64,000 bases of DNA from Streptomyces palmae (GTDB lineage: Bacteria; Actinomycetota; Actinomycetes; Streptomycetales; Streptomycetaceae), in contig NZ_SRID01000002.1 of the NCBI RefSeq assembly GCF_004684805.1, forward strand, positions 1-64,000, read 5' to 3'. This document shows, one piece after another, positions 52,854-61,518 of this stretch (positions are counted from its first letter, which is position 1; every line of letters begins with the position of its first letter). The notes beneath the pieces are model-generated. The model was given only the letters and a program-made list of their open reading frames with translations, did no database searches and had not been told where the DNA came from. Made by a program: the position numbers and the translations under genes.

Positions 52854-53240
52854 TCAGAGCAGGGGGCCCAGGGGGCCGAGGTCCAGGTTGAGGTCGTCCA
52901 TGGTCAGCCCGTATCGGTCGCACAGTTCGGCCATCCGGTCGTGGAGGAGCATCAGGGTGAGGCCCAGGCGCTCCTCCTGCTCCTCGGTGAGGCCGCCCGC
53001 GTCGACCCGGTGCAGTGCCTGCCGTTCCATGAGCTGGCGCAGCAGCTCCACGATGGTGAGCACCAGGCGCACCAGGTCCCGCTCCACGGTGTCCGGGTCG
53101 CTGTGCAGCCGCTCGGCCAGCGAGCCGGGGTGGGGGTGCAGCTCGTCGGGGCGCGCGGGGGACATCGACAGCGCGCGGGCGGCGGCCTGGGCGGCCTCCC
53201 GTACGGGGTCGGGGGACGGGCGATCAGTAGGGTTCGGCAC
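52854..53240 (-). CDS. gvpK: Gas vesicle protein GvpK
   Basis: 128 residues with the GvpK helical core (DTVERDLVRLVLTIVELLRQ, LMERQALHRVDAGGLT) and MDDLNLDLGPLGPLL at the end. Needed for gas vesicle assembly in other systems. The GTG at 53240 is best spaced from GAGGAC; a GTG at 53249 is possible. It overlaps gvpS. Confidence 0.9.
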   Translation of the reverse strand: MPNPTDRPSPDPVREAAQAAARALSMSPARPDELHPHPGSLAERLHSDPDTVERDLVRLVLTIVELLRQLMERQALHRVDAGGLTEEQEERLGLTLMLLHDRMAELCDRYGLTMDDLNLDLGPLGPLL

Positions 53241-53490
53241 GGTCGGCACCGTCCTCGGCGGAGCTGGTGGGCAGTTCGAGCGTCCAGGTCCGTTCGGCTT
53301 CCTCGCGGATGGCCACCACCACGGCCCGCAGGGAGACGCGGACCAGGTCGATGTCGGCGATCGACAGGATGAGGTCGCCGGTCAGCACGGCACCACCGCT
53401 GAGCAGGCGGTCCAGCAGGTCGATCAGGGCGACCTGCGGCTGCACCAGGGGGCGATCCCCGGGCTCCGCGCCCGCCGCGTGCCTGGTCAT
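53224..53490 (-). CDS. gvpS: GvpA-related gas vesicle protein GvpS
   Basis: 88 residues. VALIDLLDRLLSGGAVLTGD, then LILSIADIDLVRVSLRAVVV, is the GvpA/J/S-type amphipathic core. A minor structural or nucleating paralogue of GvpA. Its start codon overlaps the gvpL stop. Confidence 0.88.
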   Translation of the reverse strand: MTRHAAGAEPGDRPLVQPQVALIDLLDRLLSGGAVLTGDLILSIADIDLVRVSLRAVVVAIREEAERTWTLELPTSSAEDGADRAEPY

Positions 53491-54299
53491 GGCGCCGGCG
53501 CCTCCTCCGGGGCACCCAGGCGACTGAAGGAGTACGGGGCCCAGGGGCCGGTGATGTCCACCCGGACGCCGGGGCGGCCCTCGGCTGCGCGCAGCACCCG
53601 GTCACGGAACTCCTCGGCCAGGTCGTGGGGGACGAGGTAGGCGTCGTTCGCGACGTTCTCGCCGGAGGTGTCGGCCAGCCGGCCCTGCTGCGGCCGGTGG
53701 CGGGCGTGCTCGGAGACCACCTCCCGGACCCCGGCGTCGATCCGGCGCACCACCTCTTCCGCGGTGTGCCAGACATCCTGGCGTTCCTGGTGGTGGTGGC
53801 GGCGTTGGCGCAGATAGGCCCGGCCCGGATCAGCCGCCTCCGCGGCGGGCGTGGTCGCCTGGGGTTCCGGCGCGGCGGGAGTGCTGACGTAGACCTTCAC
53901 GCCCCACTCCGCCTGTCCGGCCAGCCGGTCCAGCAGGGCGGCGAAGGTCTGGTGGCCCTCGCGCAGCATCTGCGCCACGCGCTCCTCGTCGAGGTAGACG
54001 GTGGCCAGCCGGAGCGGCAGGACCGTGGTGTGGGCGGCGAGGGAGTCGACGACCAGGTGGTGGGCCCTGGCCGTGCGCTCCAGCCAGTCGAGGTCCTCCA
54101 GGTGCGCGGTGAGGGCCGCCTGGGAGAAGTCGGTGTCGGGTACGGGGCTGACCGCCGCCGCCAGGTCCGCCGAGCGGACCAGGGTGACGGGTCCGTCGGC
54201 GACGCCACGGCAGCCGGCCAGCGCGCTGTGCTCCAGCGGATCGGAGTACCGCACTATGGCGTAGGCGTAGCTGAGGGTGCCGGCCATCGCTCCGGCCAT
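53487..54299 (-). CDS. gvpL: Gas vesicle protein GvpL (GvpF/L family)
   Basis: 270 residues. SYAYAIVRYSD start and WGVKVYVST core match GvpF/L, with an inserted His/Gln-rich RRHHHQERQ stretch near residue 170. The final GPWAPYSFSRL resembles the PPYSF ending of GvpF. GvpF/L proteins chaperone assembly. The ATG at 54299 has GGGAGGAG. A second ATG four codons in is possible. Confidence 0.9.
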   Translation of the reverse strand: MAGAMAGTLSYAYAIVRYSDPLEHSALAGCRGVADGPVTLVRSADLAAAVSPVPDTDFSQAALTAHLEDLDWLERTARAHHLVVDSLAAHTTVLPLRLATVYLDEERVAQMLREGHQTFAALLDRLAGQAEWGVKVYVSTPAAPEPQATTPAAEAADPGRAYLRQRRHHHQERQDVWHTAEEVVRRIDAGVREVVSEHARHRPQQGRLADTSGENVANDAYLVPHDLAEEFRDRVLRAAEGRPGVRVDITGPWAPYSFSRLGAPEEAPAP

Positions 54300-54408
54300 C
54301 GCTCCTCCCTGTTCCCTGTCGGTCTCGGTCAGTCGGTCTTCGTTCGGTCCCTGTCGGTCCCGGTCAGTCCCTGTCAGCCGGTCTTCGTTCGGTCCCTGTC
54401 AGTCCCTG

Positions 54409-54999
54409 TCAGTCCTCTTCTCGGTCCCGGGTGCGCCGCCTGCCACGGCTCGGTTCGGCCCCTCGGGAGCGGTCCGCCGCGCGTGGGCGTTCCGTCTCGC
54501 GGGGGCTTCGCGCGTCGCTCGGAGGTTCGGGGGTCTCGCGTGGGCGCTGCGCCTTGCGGGGACGTTCCGCCTCGCTCGTACTCTCCGCCTCGCGCGGGCT
54601 TTCCTCTTCAGGGGCCCGCTCGGTGACGGCCGGGGGCTCGGTGGTCTGCCTCCGCAGCTCCTGGACCTCGGCCCGCAGGCGCTCGTTCTGCTCTTCCAGG
54701 CTGCGCCGCTTCTCCTCGCGGGAGGACAGCTCCGGGTCCGCCCGCGAGGAGAGCGCCGGGTCGTGCTCCCACCAGTCGATGCCGATCTCCTTCGCCTTGT
54801 CCACGGAGGCCACCAGCAACCGGAGTTTGATGGTGAGGAGTTCGATGTCCAGGAGGTTGATCTTGATGTCGCCGACGATGACGATGCCCTTGTCGAGCAC
54901 CCGCTCAAGGATGTCGGCCAGGTTGGCGCCGCTCCCCGACCGCTCGGGTGGGTAGAACGATCGGGCGGGGCCCCCGGGGGAGGGAACGGGCTCGGTCAC
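54409..54999 (-). CDS. gvpJ: GvpJ, GvpA-like protein with charged tail
   Basis: 196 residues. Residues 25-75 are the GvpA-type core (LADILERVLDKGIVIVGDIK, INLLDIELLTIKLRLLVASV), then a coiled-coil start (LEEQNERLRAEVQELRRQ) and about 90 residues of Arg/Glu/Pro-rich disorder. GTG at 54999 follows GAGGAGG. Between 54300 and 54408 the DNA holds short repeats of the CGGTCCCTGTCAGT type. Confidence 0.9.
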   Translation of the reverse strand: MTEPVPSPGGPARSFYPPERSGSGANLADILERVLDKGIVIVGDIKINLLDIELLTIKLRLLVASVDKAKEIGIDWWEHDPALSSRADPELSSREEKRRSLEEQNERLRAEVQELRRQTTEPPAVTERAPEEESPREAESTSEAERPRKAQRPRETPEPPSDARSPRETERPRAADRSRGAEPSRGRRRTRDREED

Positions 55000-55020
55000 G
55001 GCGGGATCGACCTCCTCGGT

Positions 55021-56163
55021 TCATCGCCTGGATCGGCGGGGCCGCTCTTCCTCCTCGGGCTCCTCGTCCTCGTAGGCGTCCTCGGCGTCTTCCTCGAACG
55101 TGTCCTCGTACGGCTCGTCATCGCGCTGGCCGCGGCGCCGGCTCCGCGCCTCGGGCTGGTCGTGGGCCGCGTCGTCCTCCTCGTCCTCGTCGTCGTAGGA
55201 GTCCTCGCCGTCCTCGGCGCCCTCCTCTTCCTCGTCGCCCTCGCCGTACTCGTCCTCGTCGGCCCGCTGGTCCTGCTGCTCGCCGGACGCGGCCTCCTCG
55301 TCCTCCTCCGGCTCCCGGTCCTCCTCGGCCTCCTCGTCGGGCCCGCGGACCACCTCGCCGTCGCGGATCTCTCCGCCCCAGCCGCCGGTGGCCTCTCCGC
55401 GCATGGTCAGGAAGGACCGGTAGCGCTTCAGGTCGAGGCGGGCGCGGCGGCCCTGGGCGCGCCACAGGGCGCCGGTCTTCTCGACCAAACCGTGCGGGTA
55501 GTACTCCATGACCAGCAGCACCCTGGTCAGGTTCTCGCCGAGCGGGTGGAAGGTGACCACGCCCTTGGTGGTGCCCTTGGCCCCCTCGGAGGTCCACGCG
55601 ATGCGTTCGTCGGGCACCATCTCGGTGACCTTGCCCGTCCAGCTGCGGTTCGACTTGGCGATCTTCACATGCCACTGCGACTTGACGTCGTCCTCCCTTT
55701 CGACCTGCACGACGCCCTTGGCGAACCTGCTGAAGTGCTGGAACTGGGTCCACTGGTCGTACGCCTCGCGCACCGGGACACCGACGTCCACGTCCTCGAT
55801 CATCAACAGGCTCTTGCCGCCGGCACCGGACCGCTTCCCCCCGCCGCCCTTCTTGCCGGTGAGCCCCTTGACCTTGTCCATCAGCGAGTCCTTGGCCATG
55901 CCCAGGACGGCCGAGCCGGGAGAGGCGCCCGAGGCCAGCCGCTGGCCGCCCTTGCCGAGGGCCGACACCAACCCCTGCGGGGCCAGACCGCCCAAGTCCC
56001 CCTGGCCGAGCTTCTCGGCCGCGCCCTCCAGTCGGTGCGTCATGTCCCCCAGCCCCTTCTCCAGGCGCGCCTGGAGATATGCCTCGGCTTCCTCGACCAG
56101 GCGGCTGGTGCCCGGATTGTCCTGGAGCCGGTCTCGCAGACCGCGCGACTTCTGCTCAGCCAT
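55021..56163 (-). CDS. gvpZ: GvpZ: SRPBCC-domain protein with long acidic tail
   Basis: 380 residues. Helical N-terminus (about 1-115), then an SRPBCC/cyclase-like fold (118-255; DVDVGVPVREAYDQWTQFQH ... KVTEMVPDERIAWTSEG), then about 110 residues dominated by Glu/Asp. The position between gvpY and gvpJ matches the Streptomyces gvpOAFGYZJLSK order. Function unknown. The ATG at 56163 overlaps the gvpY stop. Confidence 0.8.
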   Translation of the reverse strand: MAEQKSRGLRDRLQDNPGTSRLVEEAEAYLQARLEKGLGDMTHRLEGAAEKLGQGDLGGLAPQGLVSALGKGGQRLASGASPGSAVLGMAKDSLMDKVKGLTGKKGGGGKRSGAGGKSLLMIEDVDVGVPVREAYDQWTQFQHFSRFAKGVVQVEREDDVKSQWHVKIAKSNRSWTGKVTEMVPDERIAWTSEGAKGTTKGVVTFHPLGENLTRVLLVMEYYPHGLVEKTGALWRAQGRRARLDLKRYRSFLTMRGEATGGWGGEIRDGEVVRGPDEEAEEDREPEEDEEAASGEQQDQRADEDEYGEGDEEEEGAEDGEDSYDDEDEEDDAAHDQPEARSRRRGQRDDEPYEDTFEEDAEDAYEDEEPEEEERPRRSRR

Positions 56164-56725
56164 CACCGGACCTCCTCGTCCTGCGCGGGCGCTCGGCCGA
56201 GGGGCGTTCGGCCGCACCGCCGTCCTTCCCGCCGCCGCGGCCCTCCCTGGAGCCGGAACCCTTGGAGCCGGACTCCTTGGAGCGCGGTGTCCGGCGCGTA
56301 CCCTCGCCTCCGCCGCGGGAGGGGGACTCGGTCCGGCGCCCGGACCGGCCGCCCGCCGCGGGCTTCTTCTCCCGGCCGTCCTCTGCCTCTTCCGCTTCCT
56401 CTTGCGCTTCCTCTTCCTCGGCCTCGTCCGGCGCCGACTCCTCGCGCAGCGCCGCCGTCCGGTCGTGCAGGGTGTCGGCCAGGCGCTCCGCGCTGGAGGT
56501 CATCACCGAGGTCGCCGCCGCCTTGCCCGCGGACAGCAACTCACCGCGTACCCGCTCGTCGACGCCGCCGAGGAGGGGAGCACGGCCGAGGGCGCCGCCG
56601 AGCTGCCCGGCTCTGATGTGGCGGCCGGCCAGCAGACTGCCGATACTCAGCGCGAGCTTCGCCTTCTTGGTACGCCCCAACACGTATCCCCCCAGCACAG
56701 CCGCGCCGATCTTGGCATTGCTCAT
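56156..56725 (-). CDS. gvpY: GvpY: small helical protein with disordered charged tail
   Basis: 189 residues. The first 100 contain a Gly-rich helix pair (AKIGAAVLGGYVLGRTKKAK, ALSIGSLLAGRH), and the remainder is low-complexity Glu then Arg/Gly/Ser. The name rests on position in the operon. ATG at 56725; a GTG three codons upstream is possible. Confidence 0.72.
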   Translation of the reverse strand: MSNAKIGAAVLGGYVLGRTKKAKLALSIGSLLAGRHIRAGQLGGALGRAPLLGGVDERVRGELLSAGKAAATSVMTSSAERLADTLHDRTAALREESAPDEAEEEEAQEEAEEAEDGREKKPAAGGRSGRRTESPSRGGGEGTRRTPRSKESGSKGSGSREGRGGGKDGGAAERPSAERPRRTRRSGDG

Positions 56726-56762
56726 CGTCTCCACCCTCGCTTTCCTTGCCGTCCGGTGGTCA

Positions 56763-56993
56763 TCACTGCCGTCCTGCCATCAGCTGGGCCAGCAGCTCCT
56801 CCTCCCGCTGACCGAACTCCTCCTCGCTGATACGGCCCTCGGACCGCGCCCGCTCCAGGGAGGCGAGTTCCTCCTGGAGCGCGGCGGGGTCGTCGAGTTC
56901 CTGCTCCGCCGCGAGGCGGACCTTGTCCACCACCCAGCCGACGCCCCTGACCGGGGCGAGGGGCAGCGTCAGAATCCCGGTGATCAGTCCCAC
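56763..56993 (-). CDS. gvpG: Gas vesicle protein GvpG
   Basis: 76 residues: GLITGILTLPLAPVRGVGWV then ALQEELASLERARSEGRISE and a short EEFGQREEELL helix, the usual GvpG pattern. GTG at 56993 follows GGGAGGAG. Confidence 0.92.
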   Translation of the reverse strand: MGLITGILTLPLAPVRGVGWVVDKVRLAAEQELDDPAALQEELASLERARSEGRISEEEFGQREEELLAQLMAGRQ

Positions 56994-57015
56994 GGCTCCT
57001 CCCTCACTCGGCTCG

Positions 57016-57729
57016 TCACGCGAAGCTGTACGGCGGCAGCGGGCCGCGCACCCGTACCTCCGCGGTCTCGCCGTACCGCTCGGCCAGCTCGTCGGCGGCC
57101 CGGACGAACTCCTCGGCCCGGTCCTCCTCGACGAGGAAGGACGCGTTGAGGAAGTACCGCTGGGAAGGCGGCGAGAGCTGCTGGGAGTGCACGAGCGGAC
57201 GCAGCGCCTCGACGATCTCCGCGGCCAGCGCCTCCTCGGTCGCCTGCACCTCCTGGGCGAGGAGCTCGCCCAGCGCCAGCCGGTCCTCGTAGCTACCGCC
57301 GCCCGCGCGGGTGGCCTCGTTGAGCCGGCGGGCCTGTTCGGAGCGGGACAGCACCGCGCGCAGCAGCCCGTCCTCGTTCTCCACGGCCTTGACGTTGAAC
57401 TCCACCCGGCCGGAGAGCGTCTCCAGGGTCTTGGAGAACTCCTCGGCCCGTTCCCGCAGCACCCCGCGCACGGCCTCCTCGTCCGCCGCCACATAGCCGA
57501 AGCTCAACGGCAGGATGCTGCCGTCGGCGCCCAGGCTCTGCTGGACGGCGTGGTGCGCCTCCAGGTCCCGCCGGGACATCGCGAGGTCCTCGGGGACCTC
57601 GCTCACCACGGCCCGCAGCGAGTCGCCACCGATCGTGTGCAGCGCGACGGGCGGGTCCCCCACTCCGTGGAGCTCCTCCAGACGCAGTGGGTGCGAGTCC
57701 GAGGTGATGGCGTAGACGTACACCGGCAT
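57016..57729 (-). CDS. gvpF: Gas vesicle protein GvpF
   Basis: 237 residues: MPVYVYAITSDSHPL start, ILPLSFGYVAADEEAVRGVL, VEFNVKAVENEDGLL and the closing GPLPPYSFA are GvpF/L family hallmarks. It binds GvpA during assembly. ATG at 57729, 6 bases from the gvpA stop. Confidence 0.93.
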   Translation of the reverse strand: MPVYVYAITSDSHPLRLEELHGVGDPPVALHTIGGDSLRAVVSEVPEDLAMSRRDLEAHHAVQQSLGADGSILPLSFGYVAADEEAVRGVLRERAEEFSKTLETLSGRVEFNVKAVENEDGLLRAVLSRSEQARRLNEATRAGGGSYEDRLALGELLAQEVQATEEALAAEIVEALRPLVHSQQLSPPSQRYFLNASFLVEEDRAEEFVRAADELAERYGETAEVRVRGPLPPYSFA

Positions 57730-57734
57730 GACGC

Positions 57735-58193
57735 TCAGTCCCCCCTCGATCGCGAGGAGCGGTGGGACCGGGGTTCCGGCTCCTCCTGCCGGGAGCGGCC
57801 GCGCCGCTCGGAGACGGTGTCCTCTTCGTCCTCGCCCTTGTGCAGCGAGTCGGTGATGGCCTCGACCGCGCCCGCGAGCGCTCCCTTGCCCTTGCCCTTG
57901 GCGACGCCTTCGGTGGTGTCCTGCACGATGTCGGTCAGCTGGGCGGGGGCCTTGCGGCCGGATTCGAGGTCGAGGCGGTTGCACGCCTCGGCGAAGCGGA
58001 GGTAGGTGTCGACGCTCGCCACCACCACGCGGGCGTCCACCTTCAGGATCTCGATGCCCACCAGGGAGACCCTGGCGAACACGTCGATCACCAAGCCGCG
58101 GTCCAGGACCAGGTCCAGCACGTCGTAGAGGTTCCCCGTACCCCGGCCGCCGCCTGCCGCCAGCCCACCGCCGCCTTGCGGAGTCACAGTCAC
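57735..58193 (-). CDS. gvpA: GvpA, main gas vesicle structural protein (extended form)
   Basis: 152 residues. [20 protein letters not shown] and [20 protein letters not shown] (about 21-62) are the GvpA core. Unlike the ~70-residue haloarchaeal or cyanobacterial protein it carries about 75 further residues of charged tail, common in Streptomyces. GTG at 58193 follows GGAAG. It follows gvpO by 44 bases. Confidence 0.93.
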   Translation of the reverse strand: MTVTPQGGGGLAAGGGRGTGNLYDVLDLVLDRGLVIDVFARVSLVGIEILKVDARVVVASVDTYLRFAEACNRLDLESGRKAPAQLTDIVQDTTEGVAKGKGKGALAGAVEAITDSLHKGEDEEDTVSERRGRSRQEEPEPRSHRSSRSRGD

Positions 58194-58237
58194 GATCTTC
58201 TTCCTTTCACGAGGTCGTGACGTAGGGGCGTTCCTCG

Positions 58238-58552
58238 CTACCGGGCGTCCCTGTCCGTCTGCGCACGCGTGTAGCGACGTCCCCGCTCGTATCCCAGCAG
58301 TTGGCCGGCCGGACCCAGCACCACCTGGTAGCTGGCCATCACGCTGGTCGTCTCGGGGATCCGCTCCACCTCGACCACCTCGACCTGAGCCTCCCAGCCG
58401 TCCTCGGTGGGCCGCAGCGCGGAGACGGACTCGGGCCGGTGGCCCAGCAGCTCGGTCAACTGCTCGGCCGCGCTGCGCATCGCCTCCGCCGCGGACAGGC
58501 GCTCGGGCTCGCCTCCACCGTCGCGGTCACGGTCATCTTCGCGGTCGCGCAC
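58238..58552 (-). CDS. gvpO: Gas vesicle protein GvpO (first gene; start uncertain)
   Basis: The C-terminal part ([60 protein letters not shown]) is clear GvpO. The coordinates use GTG at 58552 (104 residues). The open frame continues 32 codons further to an ATC at 58648, which sits 5 bases after AAGGTG; that would give 136 residues starting xTNDREPKAARQ. The upstream part is charged and repetitive (RDRD, REREHE), fitting the disordered N-terminus of GvpO. See findings. Confidence 0.85.
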   Translation of the reverse strand: MRDREDDRDRDGGGEPERLSAAEAMRSAAEQLTELLGHRPESVSALRPTEDGWEAQVEVVEVERIPETTSVMASYQVVLGPAGQLLGYERGRRYTRAQTDRDAR

Positions 58553-58972
58553 GCGCTCACTCTCGTGCTCGCGCTCGCGATCGCCCTCGTGGTCGCGGTC
58601 GCGCTTGCGGGGTTGCCTCGCCGCCTTGGGCTCACGGTCGTTCGTGATCTCTCACCTTCTTAGGCATGACATCCTAATTGTCCCTCTTGTCCCCGATGTG
58701 CGAAAGTCGCCCTCCCGGCCCATCGCCCCGGCGGGTTCTCCACGGGCCCGCGACGGGGCCGCCGGCCGCCTCCGGGCCTGGCCGAGGCGCCCTCCCAGCC
58801 GCACCGGGCACCCCGTCCCACGCGCCGCGCCTCCCTGCCCGGCCCCACACCGGGCGCCGCCCTTATGGGGCCCGCGCACATGCCCACCCGGGCGCCCCTT
58901 GCCTAGCGTGTGCGCCGCGCGGACATCGATCGGTACGGAGCCCTGGGGGCCAGGAGCGAAGGGGGTCAGGAC
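58553..58972. promoter_or_regulatory. Divergent promoter region, gvp operon and lipase gene
   Basis: The part up to 58648 may encode the GvpO N-terminus. An AT-richer patch at 58660-58690 (GACATCCTAATTGTCCC) is the best place for the gvp promoter. From 58700 to 58972 the DNA is GC-rich with open frames on both strands but no credible gene. Confidence 0.35.
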
Positions 58973-60265
58973 ATGCGATTCGGACGAGGCCGGCGGGGCT
59001 GGTGGCGGATGCTGCTCACGCTGTTGATCGGGGTGGCGGCGGGGCTGCCGGCCGCGGGGGGCACCGCGGTCGCCGCCGGGCCGCCCTCCTACCTCACCAT
59101 GGAGGCGAGCTACGGAGCCGGCACGGTGAGCAACGGCTGGGAGCGGGTGGAGCGTTACCTCGACACCACCAGCGGATTCCGCACCGAGGGCTTCCCCGCG
59201 GACGGCCGCGGCGACCAGGACGGCAAGCGGGTCACCTACTTCGGCGGCGTCGCCCGCCCGTACTCCGGCCGCTTCCTGCTCTACTCGGCCCCCGGCTGGG
59301 ACACCGGCAGCCGCGCCACCCCGGTCCTGCTGGTGCACGGCGCGAACGACACCGCGGACCGCGCCTGGGCCAACCCCGGCGAGTCCGGCGGCTACGGCTG
59401 CGGCGCCATGTCCTGCCCGTCCACCGGGCTGATGCAGTACCTGTCCGCGCGCGGCCACCGGGTCTTCGCGGTGGGCTTCGCGCACAAGCAGGGCGACAAC
59501 CTGATGCAGGCGCAGGTCGTCGGTGACGCCATCGCCGTGATCAAGGCGAAGCTGGGCGTCAGCAAGGTCGACCTGGTCGGCTGGAGCAAGGGCGAGATGT
59601 CGACCCGGGCGTATGTGTCCTCGGTCAAGCCGAGTTGGGGCCGGCCGTACGCGGGCGACGTCCGCAAGCTGATCACCGTCGGCGGCCCCAACGGCGGCTA
59701 CGACTACCCGTACGCGCACGGCTGGGCGCATGACTTCTCCATCTGGCCCGAGTGCGGCGGCAAGGTCAACGCCCCCTCCCCGCACGCCAAGATGACCTGC
59801 TACGGCACGTACACCGCCCACCCGGAGTTCTCCATGACGCCCTCCGGCGGCCAGGACAACTACCCCGGGCAGCGCCAGATGCTGGCGCGCTGGGACGGGG
59901 TGTACGGCGTGGACGGCGCCGCCCAGGACTGGTACACGACCTACTACGGCGGCCAGGGCTTCTACACCTCGGGCGACGGCATCCAGGCGGCCATCGACGC
60001 GGGCTCGCTGATCAAGCCGCTGCACCAGGCCGGGGTGCCCTCCTCCGTCACCACCTACCTGCTGGCCGGCGGCTCCCCGACCGTCGTGGGGATCTTCAAC
60101 GAGAACCGCGGGCCCAGCGACGGCGTCGTCTTCGTCTCCAGCGCGCTCGACACCACCGGCGTCGCCACGGTCGGCGGCAAGGCCACCGTCGCCGACGCCA
60201 ACCACCTGGAGCTGGGCTGGAAGAGCTCCTCCGCCTCCCAGATCGCGAGCTGGCTCGCCGCGTAG
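58973..60265 (+). CDS. Secreted lipase-like alpha/beta hydrolase
   Basis: 430 residues. The signal peptide (about 1-35) has a twin-arginine-like RRGWWRML start and ends AVAAG. The catalytic domain has PVLLVHGAND (oxyanion loop), the nucleophile in VDLVGWSKGEM (GxSxG) and a late VADANHLELGW His. Two Cys pairs (GYGCGAMSCPS and WPECGG ... MTCYG) suggest disulfides in an extracellular enzyme. The ATG at 58973 follows AGGGGG. The substrate (lipid or other ester) is unknown. Confidence 0.82.
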   Translation: MRFGRGRRGWWRMLLTLLIGVAAGLPAAGGTAVAAGPPSYLTMEASYGAGTVSNGWERVERYLDTTSGFRTEGFPADGRGDQDGKRVTYFGGVARPYSGRFLLYSAPGWDTGSRATPVLLVHGANDTADRAWANPGESGGYGCGAMSCPSTGLMQYLSARGHRVFAVGFAHKQGDNLMQAQVVGDAIAVIKAKLGVSKVDLVGWSKGEMSTRAYVSSVKPSWGRPYAGDVRKLITVGGPNGGYDYPYAHGWAHDFSIWPECGGKVNAPSPHAKMTCYGTYTAHPEFSMTPSGGQDNYPGQRQMLARWDGVYGVDGAAQDWYTTYYGGQGFYTSGDGIQAAIDAGSLIKPLHQAGVPSSVTTYLLAGGSPTVVGIFNENRGPSDGVVFVSSALDTTGVATVGGKATVADANHLELGWKSSSASQIASWLAA

Positions 60266-60383
60266 GCCGCCGGGGGCGGACCACCGGTCGTAGCACCGGC
60301 CCGCCCTCACGGATCACCGGCCGACCGGCACGGACCCCGAACCGAACCCCGCCGATCACCGGCACCGACCAGCCCCCACCGTT

Positions 60384-60420
60384 CACCAGCCGGCCCGCGC
60401 AGCTCGCGGGCCGGCTGGTG
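60384..60420 (+). terminator. Terminator of the lipase gene
   Basis: A perfect 16-bp stem (CACCAGCCGGCCCGCG and its complement) with a CAGCT loop. Confidence 0.8.
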
Positions 60421-60483
60421 TGATCGTCCGCCCACCCCCGTACCGCACCGAAGCTCGCCCGCCGAGCCCCACGAAGGACACCC

Positions 60484-61518
60484 ATGACCGCCGACCAGCT
60501 CCGCACCCGCCGGGTCCCCACCGACCGGCTGACCGTCCAGATCACCGAGACCGCCCGGGAGGAGGGCGAACCGGTGGTCTTCGTCCACGGCAACGTGTCC
60601 TCCGCCGCCTTCTGGCGCACCACGCTGCCCCTCCTCCCCGAGCGCTACCGCCCCATCGCCGTGGACCTGCGCGGCTTCGGCGGCACCGATCCGCTGCCGA
60701 TCGACGCCACCCGCGGGCTGCTCGACCACGTGGACGACCTCGCCGCGCTGCTGGCCGCCCTCGGGATCGAGCGGGCGCACCTGGTGGGCTGGTCGATGGG
60801 CGGCGGCGTCGTCATGCAGTACCTGCGCGAGCACCCGGCCGCGGTGCGCTCGCTGACCCTGGTCAACCCGGTCTCCCCGTACGGCTTCGGCGGTACGCAC
60901 GGGGTGGACGGGATCCTCAACTCCCCGGACGGGGCGGGCTCGGGCGCCGGGACCGCCAACCCGGAGTTCGTCGCCCGCCTGGCCCGGGGCGACCGGGGCG
61001 AGGACTCCCCGCTCTCCCCCCGCGCCGTCCTGGCCGCCTGCTACGTCAAGCCGCCGCTGCGCCCCGCGCACGAGGACGCGTACGTGGACGCCATGCTCAC
61101 CACCCGCACCGGCGAGGACCACTACCCGGGCGACAGCGCGGGTAGCGAGGCGTGGCCCGGCGTGGCGCCCGGCGGCCGAGGGGTGCTCAACTCCCTCTCC
61201 CCGCTCCACTTCCGGATCGACGACCTGCATCTGGTCGACCCCAAGCCGCCGGTGCTCTGGATACGCGGCGAGGACGATGTCATCGTGTCGGACACCTCGA
61301 TGTTCGACCTGGCGCACCTGGGCGCGATCGGCGCGGTACCGGGGTGGGACGGCACCCCGGCCCAGCCGATGGTGGCGCAGACCCGCCACGTCCTGGACCG
61401 CTACGCGGCGGCGGGCGGCGCGGTGCGGGAGGTCGCCCTTCCCGGTGCCGGGCACGCGGTGCACCTGGAGCGGCCCGAGGAGTTCGGTACGGCGCTCAAG
61501 GAGGTTCTGTCGGCATGA
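60484..61518 (+). CDS. Alpha/beta hydrolase
   Basis: 344 residues. VVFVHGNVSSAAFW oxyanion loop, nucleophile in HLVGWSMGGGV, acid in LWIRGEDDVIVSD and His in ALPGAGHAVHLE. A cap region about 150-230 lies between. Epoxide hydrolase/esterase-type fold; substrate unknown. ATG at 60484 follows GAAGGA. The stop overlaps the next esterase start (ATGA), so the two likely act in one pathway. Confidence 0.88.
   Translation: MTADQLRTRRVPTDRLTVQITETAREEGEPVVFVHGNVSSAAFWRTTLPLLPERYRPIAVDLRGFGGTDPLPIDATRGLLDHVDDLAALLAALGIERAHLVGWSMGGGVVMQYLREHPAAVRSLTLVNPVSPYGFGGTHGVDGILNSPDGAGSGAGTANPEFVARLARGDRGEDSPLSPRAVLAACYVKPPLRPAHEDAYVDAMLTTRTGEDHYPGDSAGSEAWPGVAPGGRGVLNSLSPLHFRIDDLHLVDPKPPVLWIRGEDDVIVSDTSMFDLAHLGAIGAVPGWDGTPAQPMVAQTRHVLDRYAAAGGAVREVALPGAGHAVHLERPEEFGTALKEVLSA

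Noticed and set aside
53625-56830. Long plus-strand frames over gvpL to gvpY, one rich in Leu/Val runs
   Set aside because: The hydrophobic look comes from the complement of Glu/Asp codons in the acidic GvpZ tail, not from a membrane protein.
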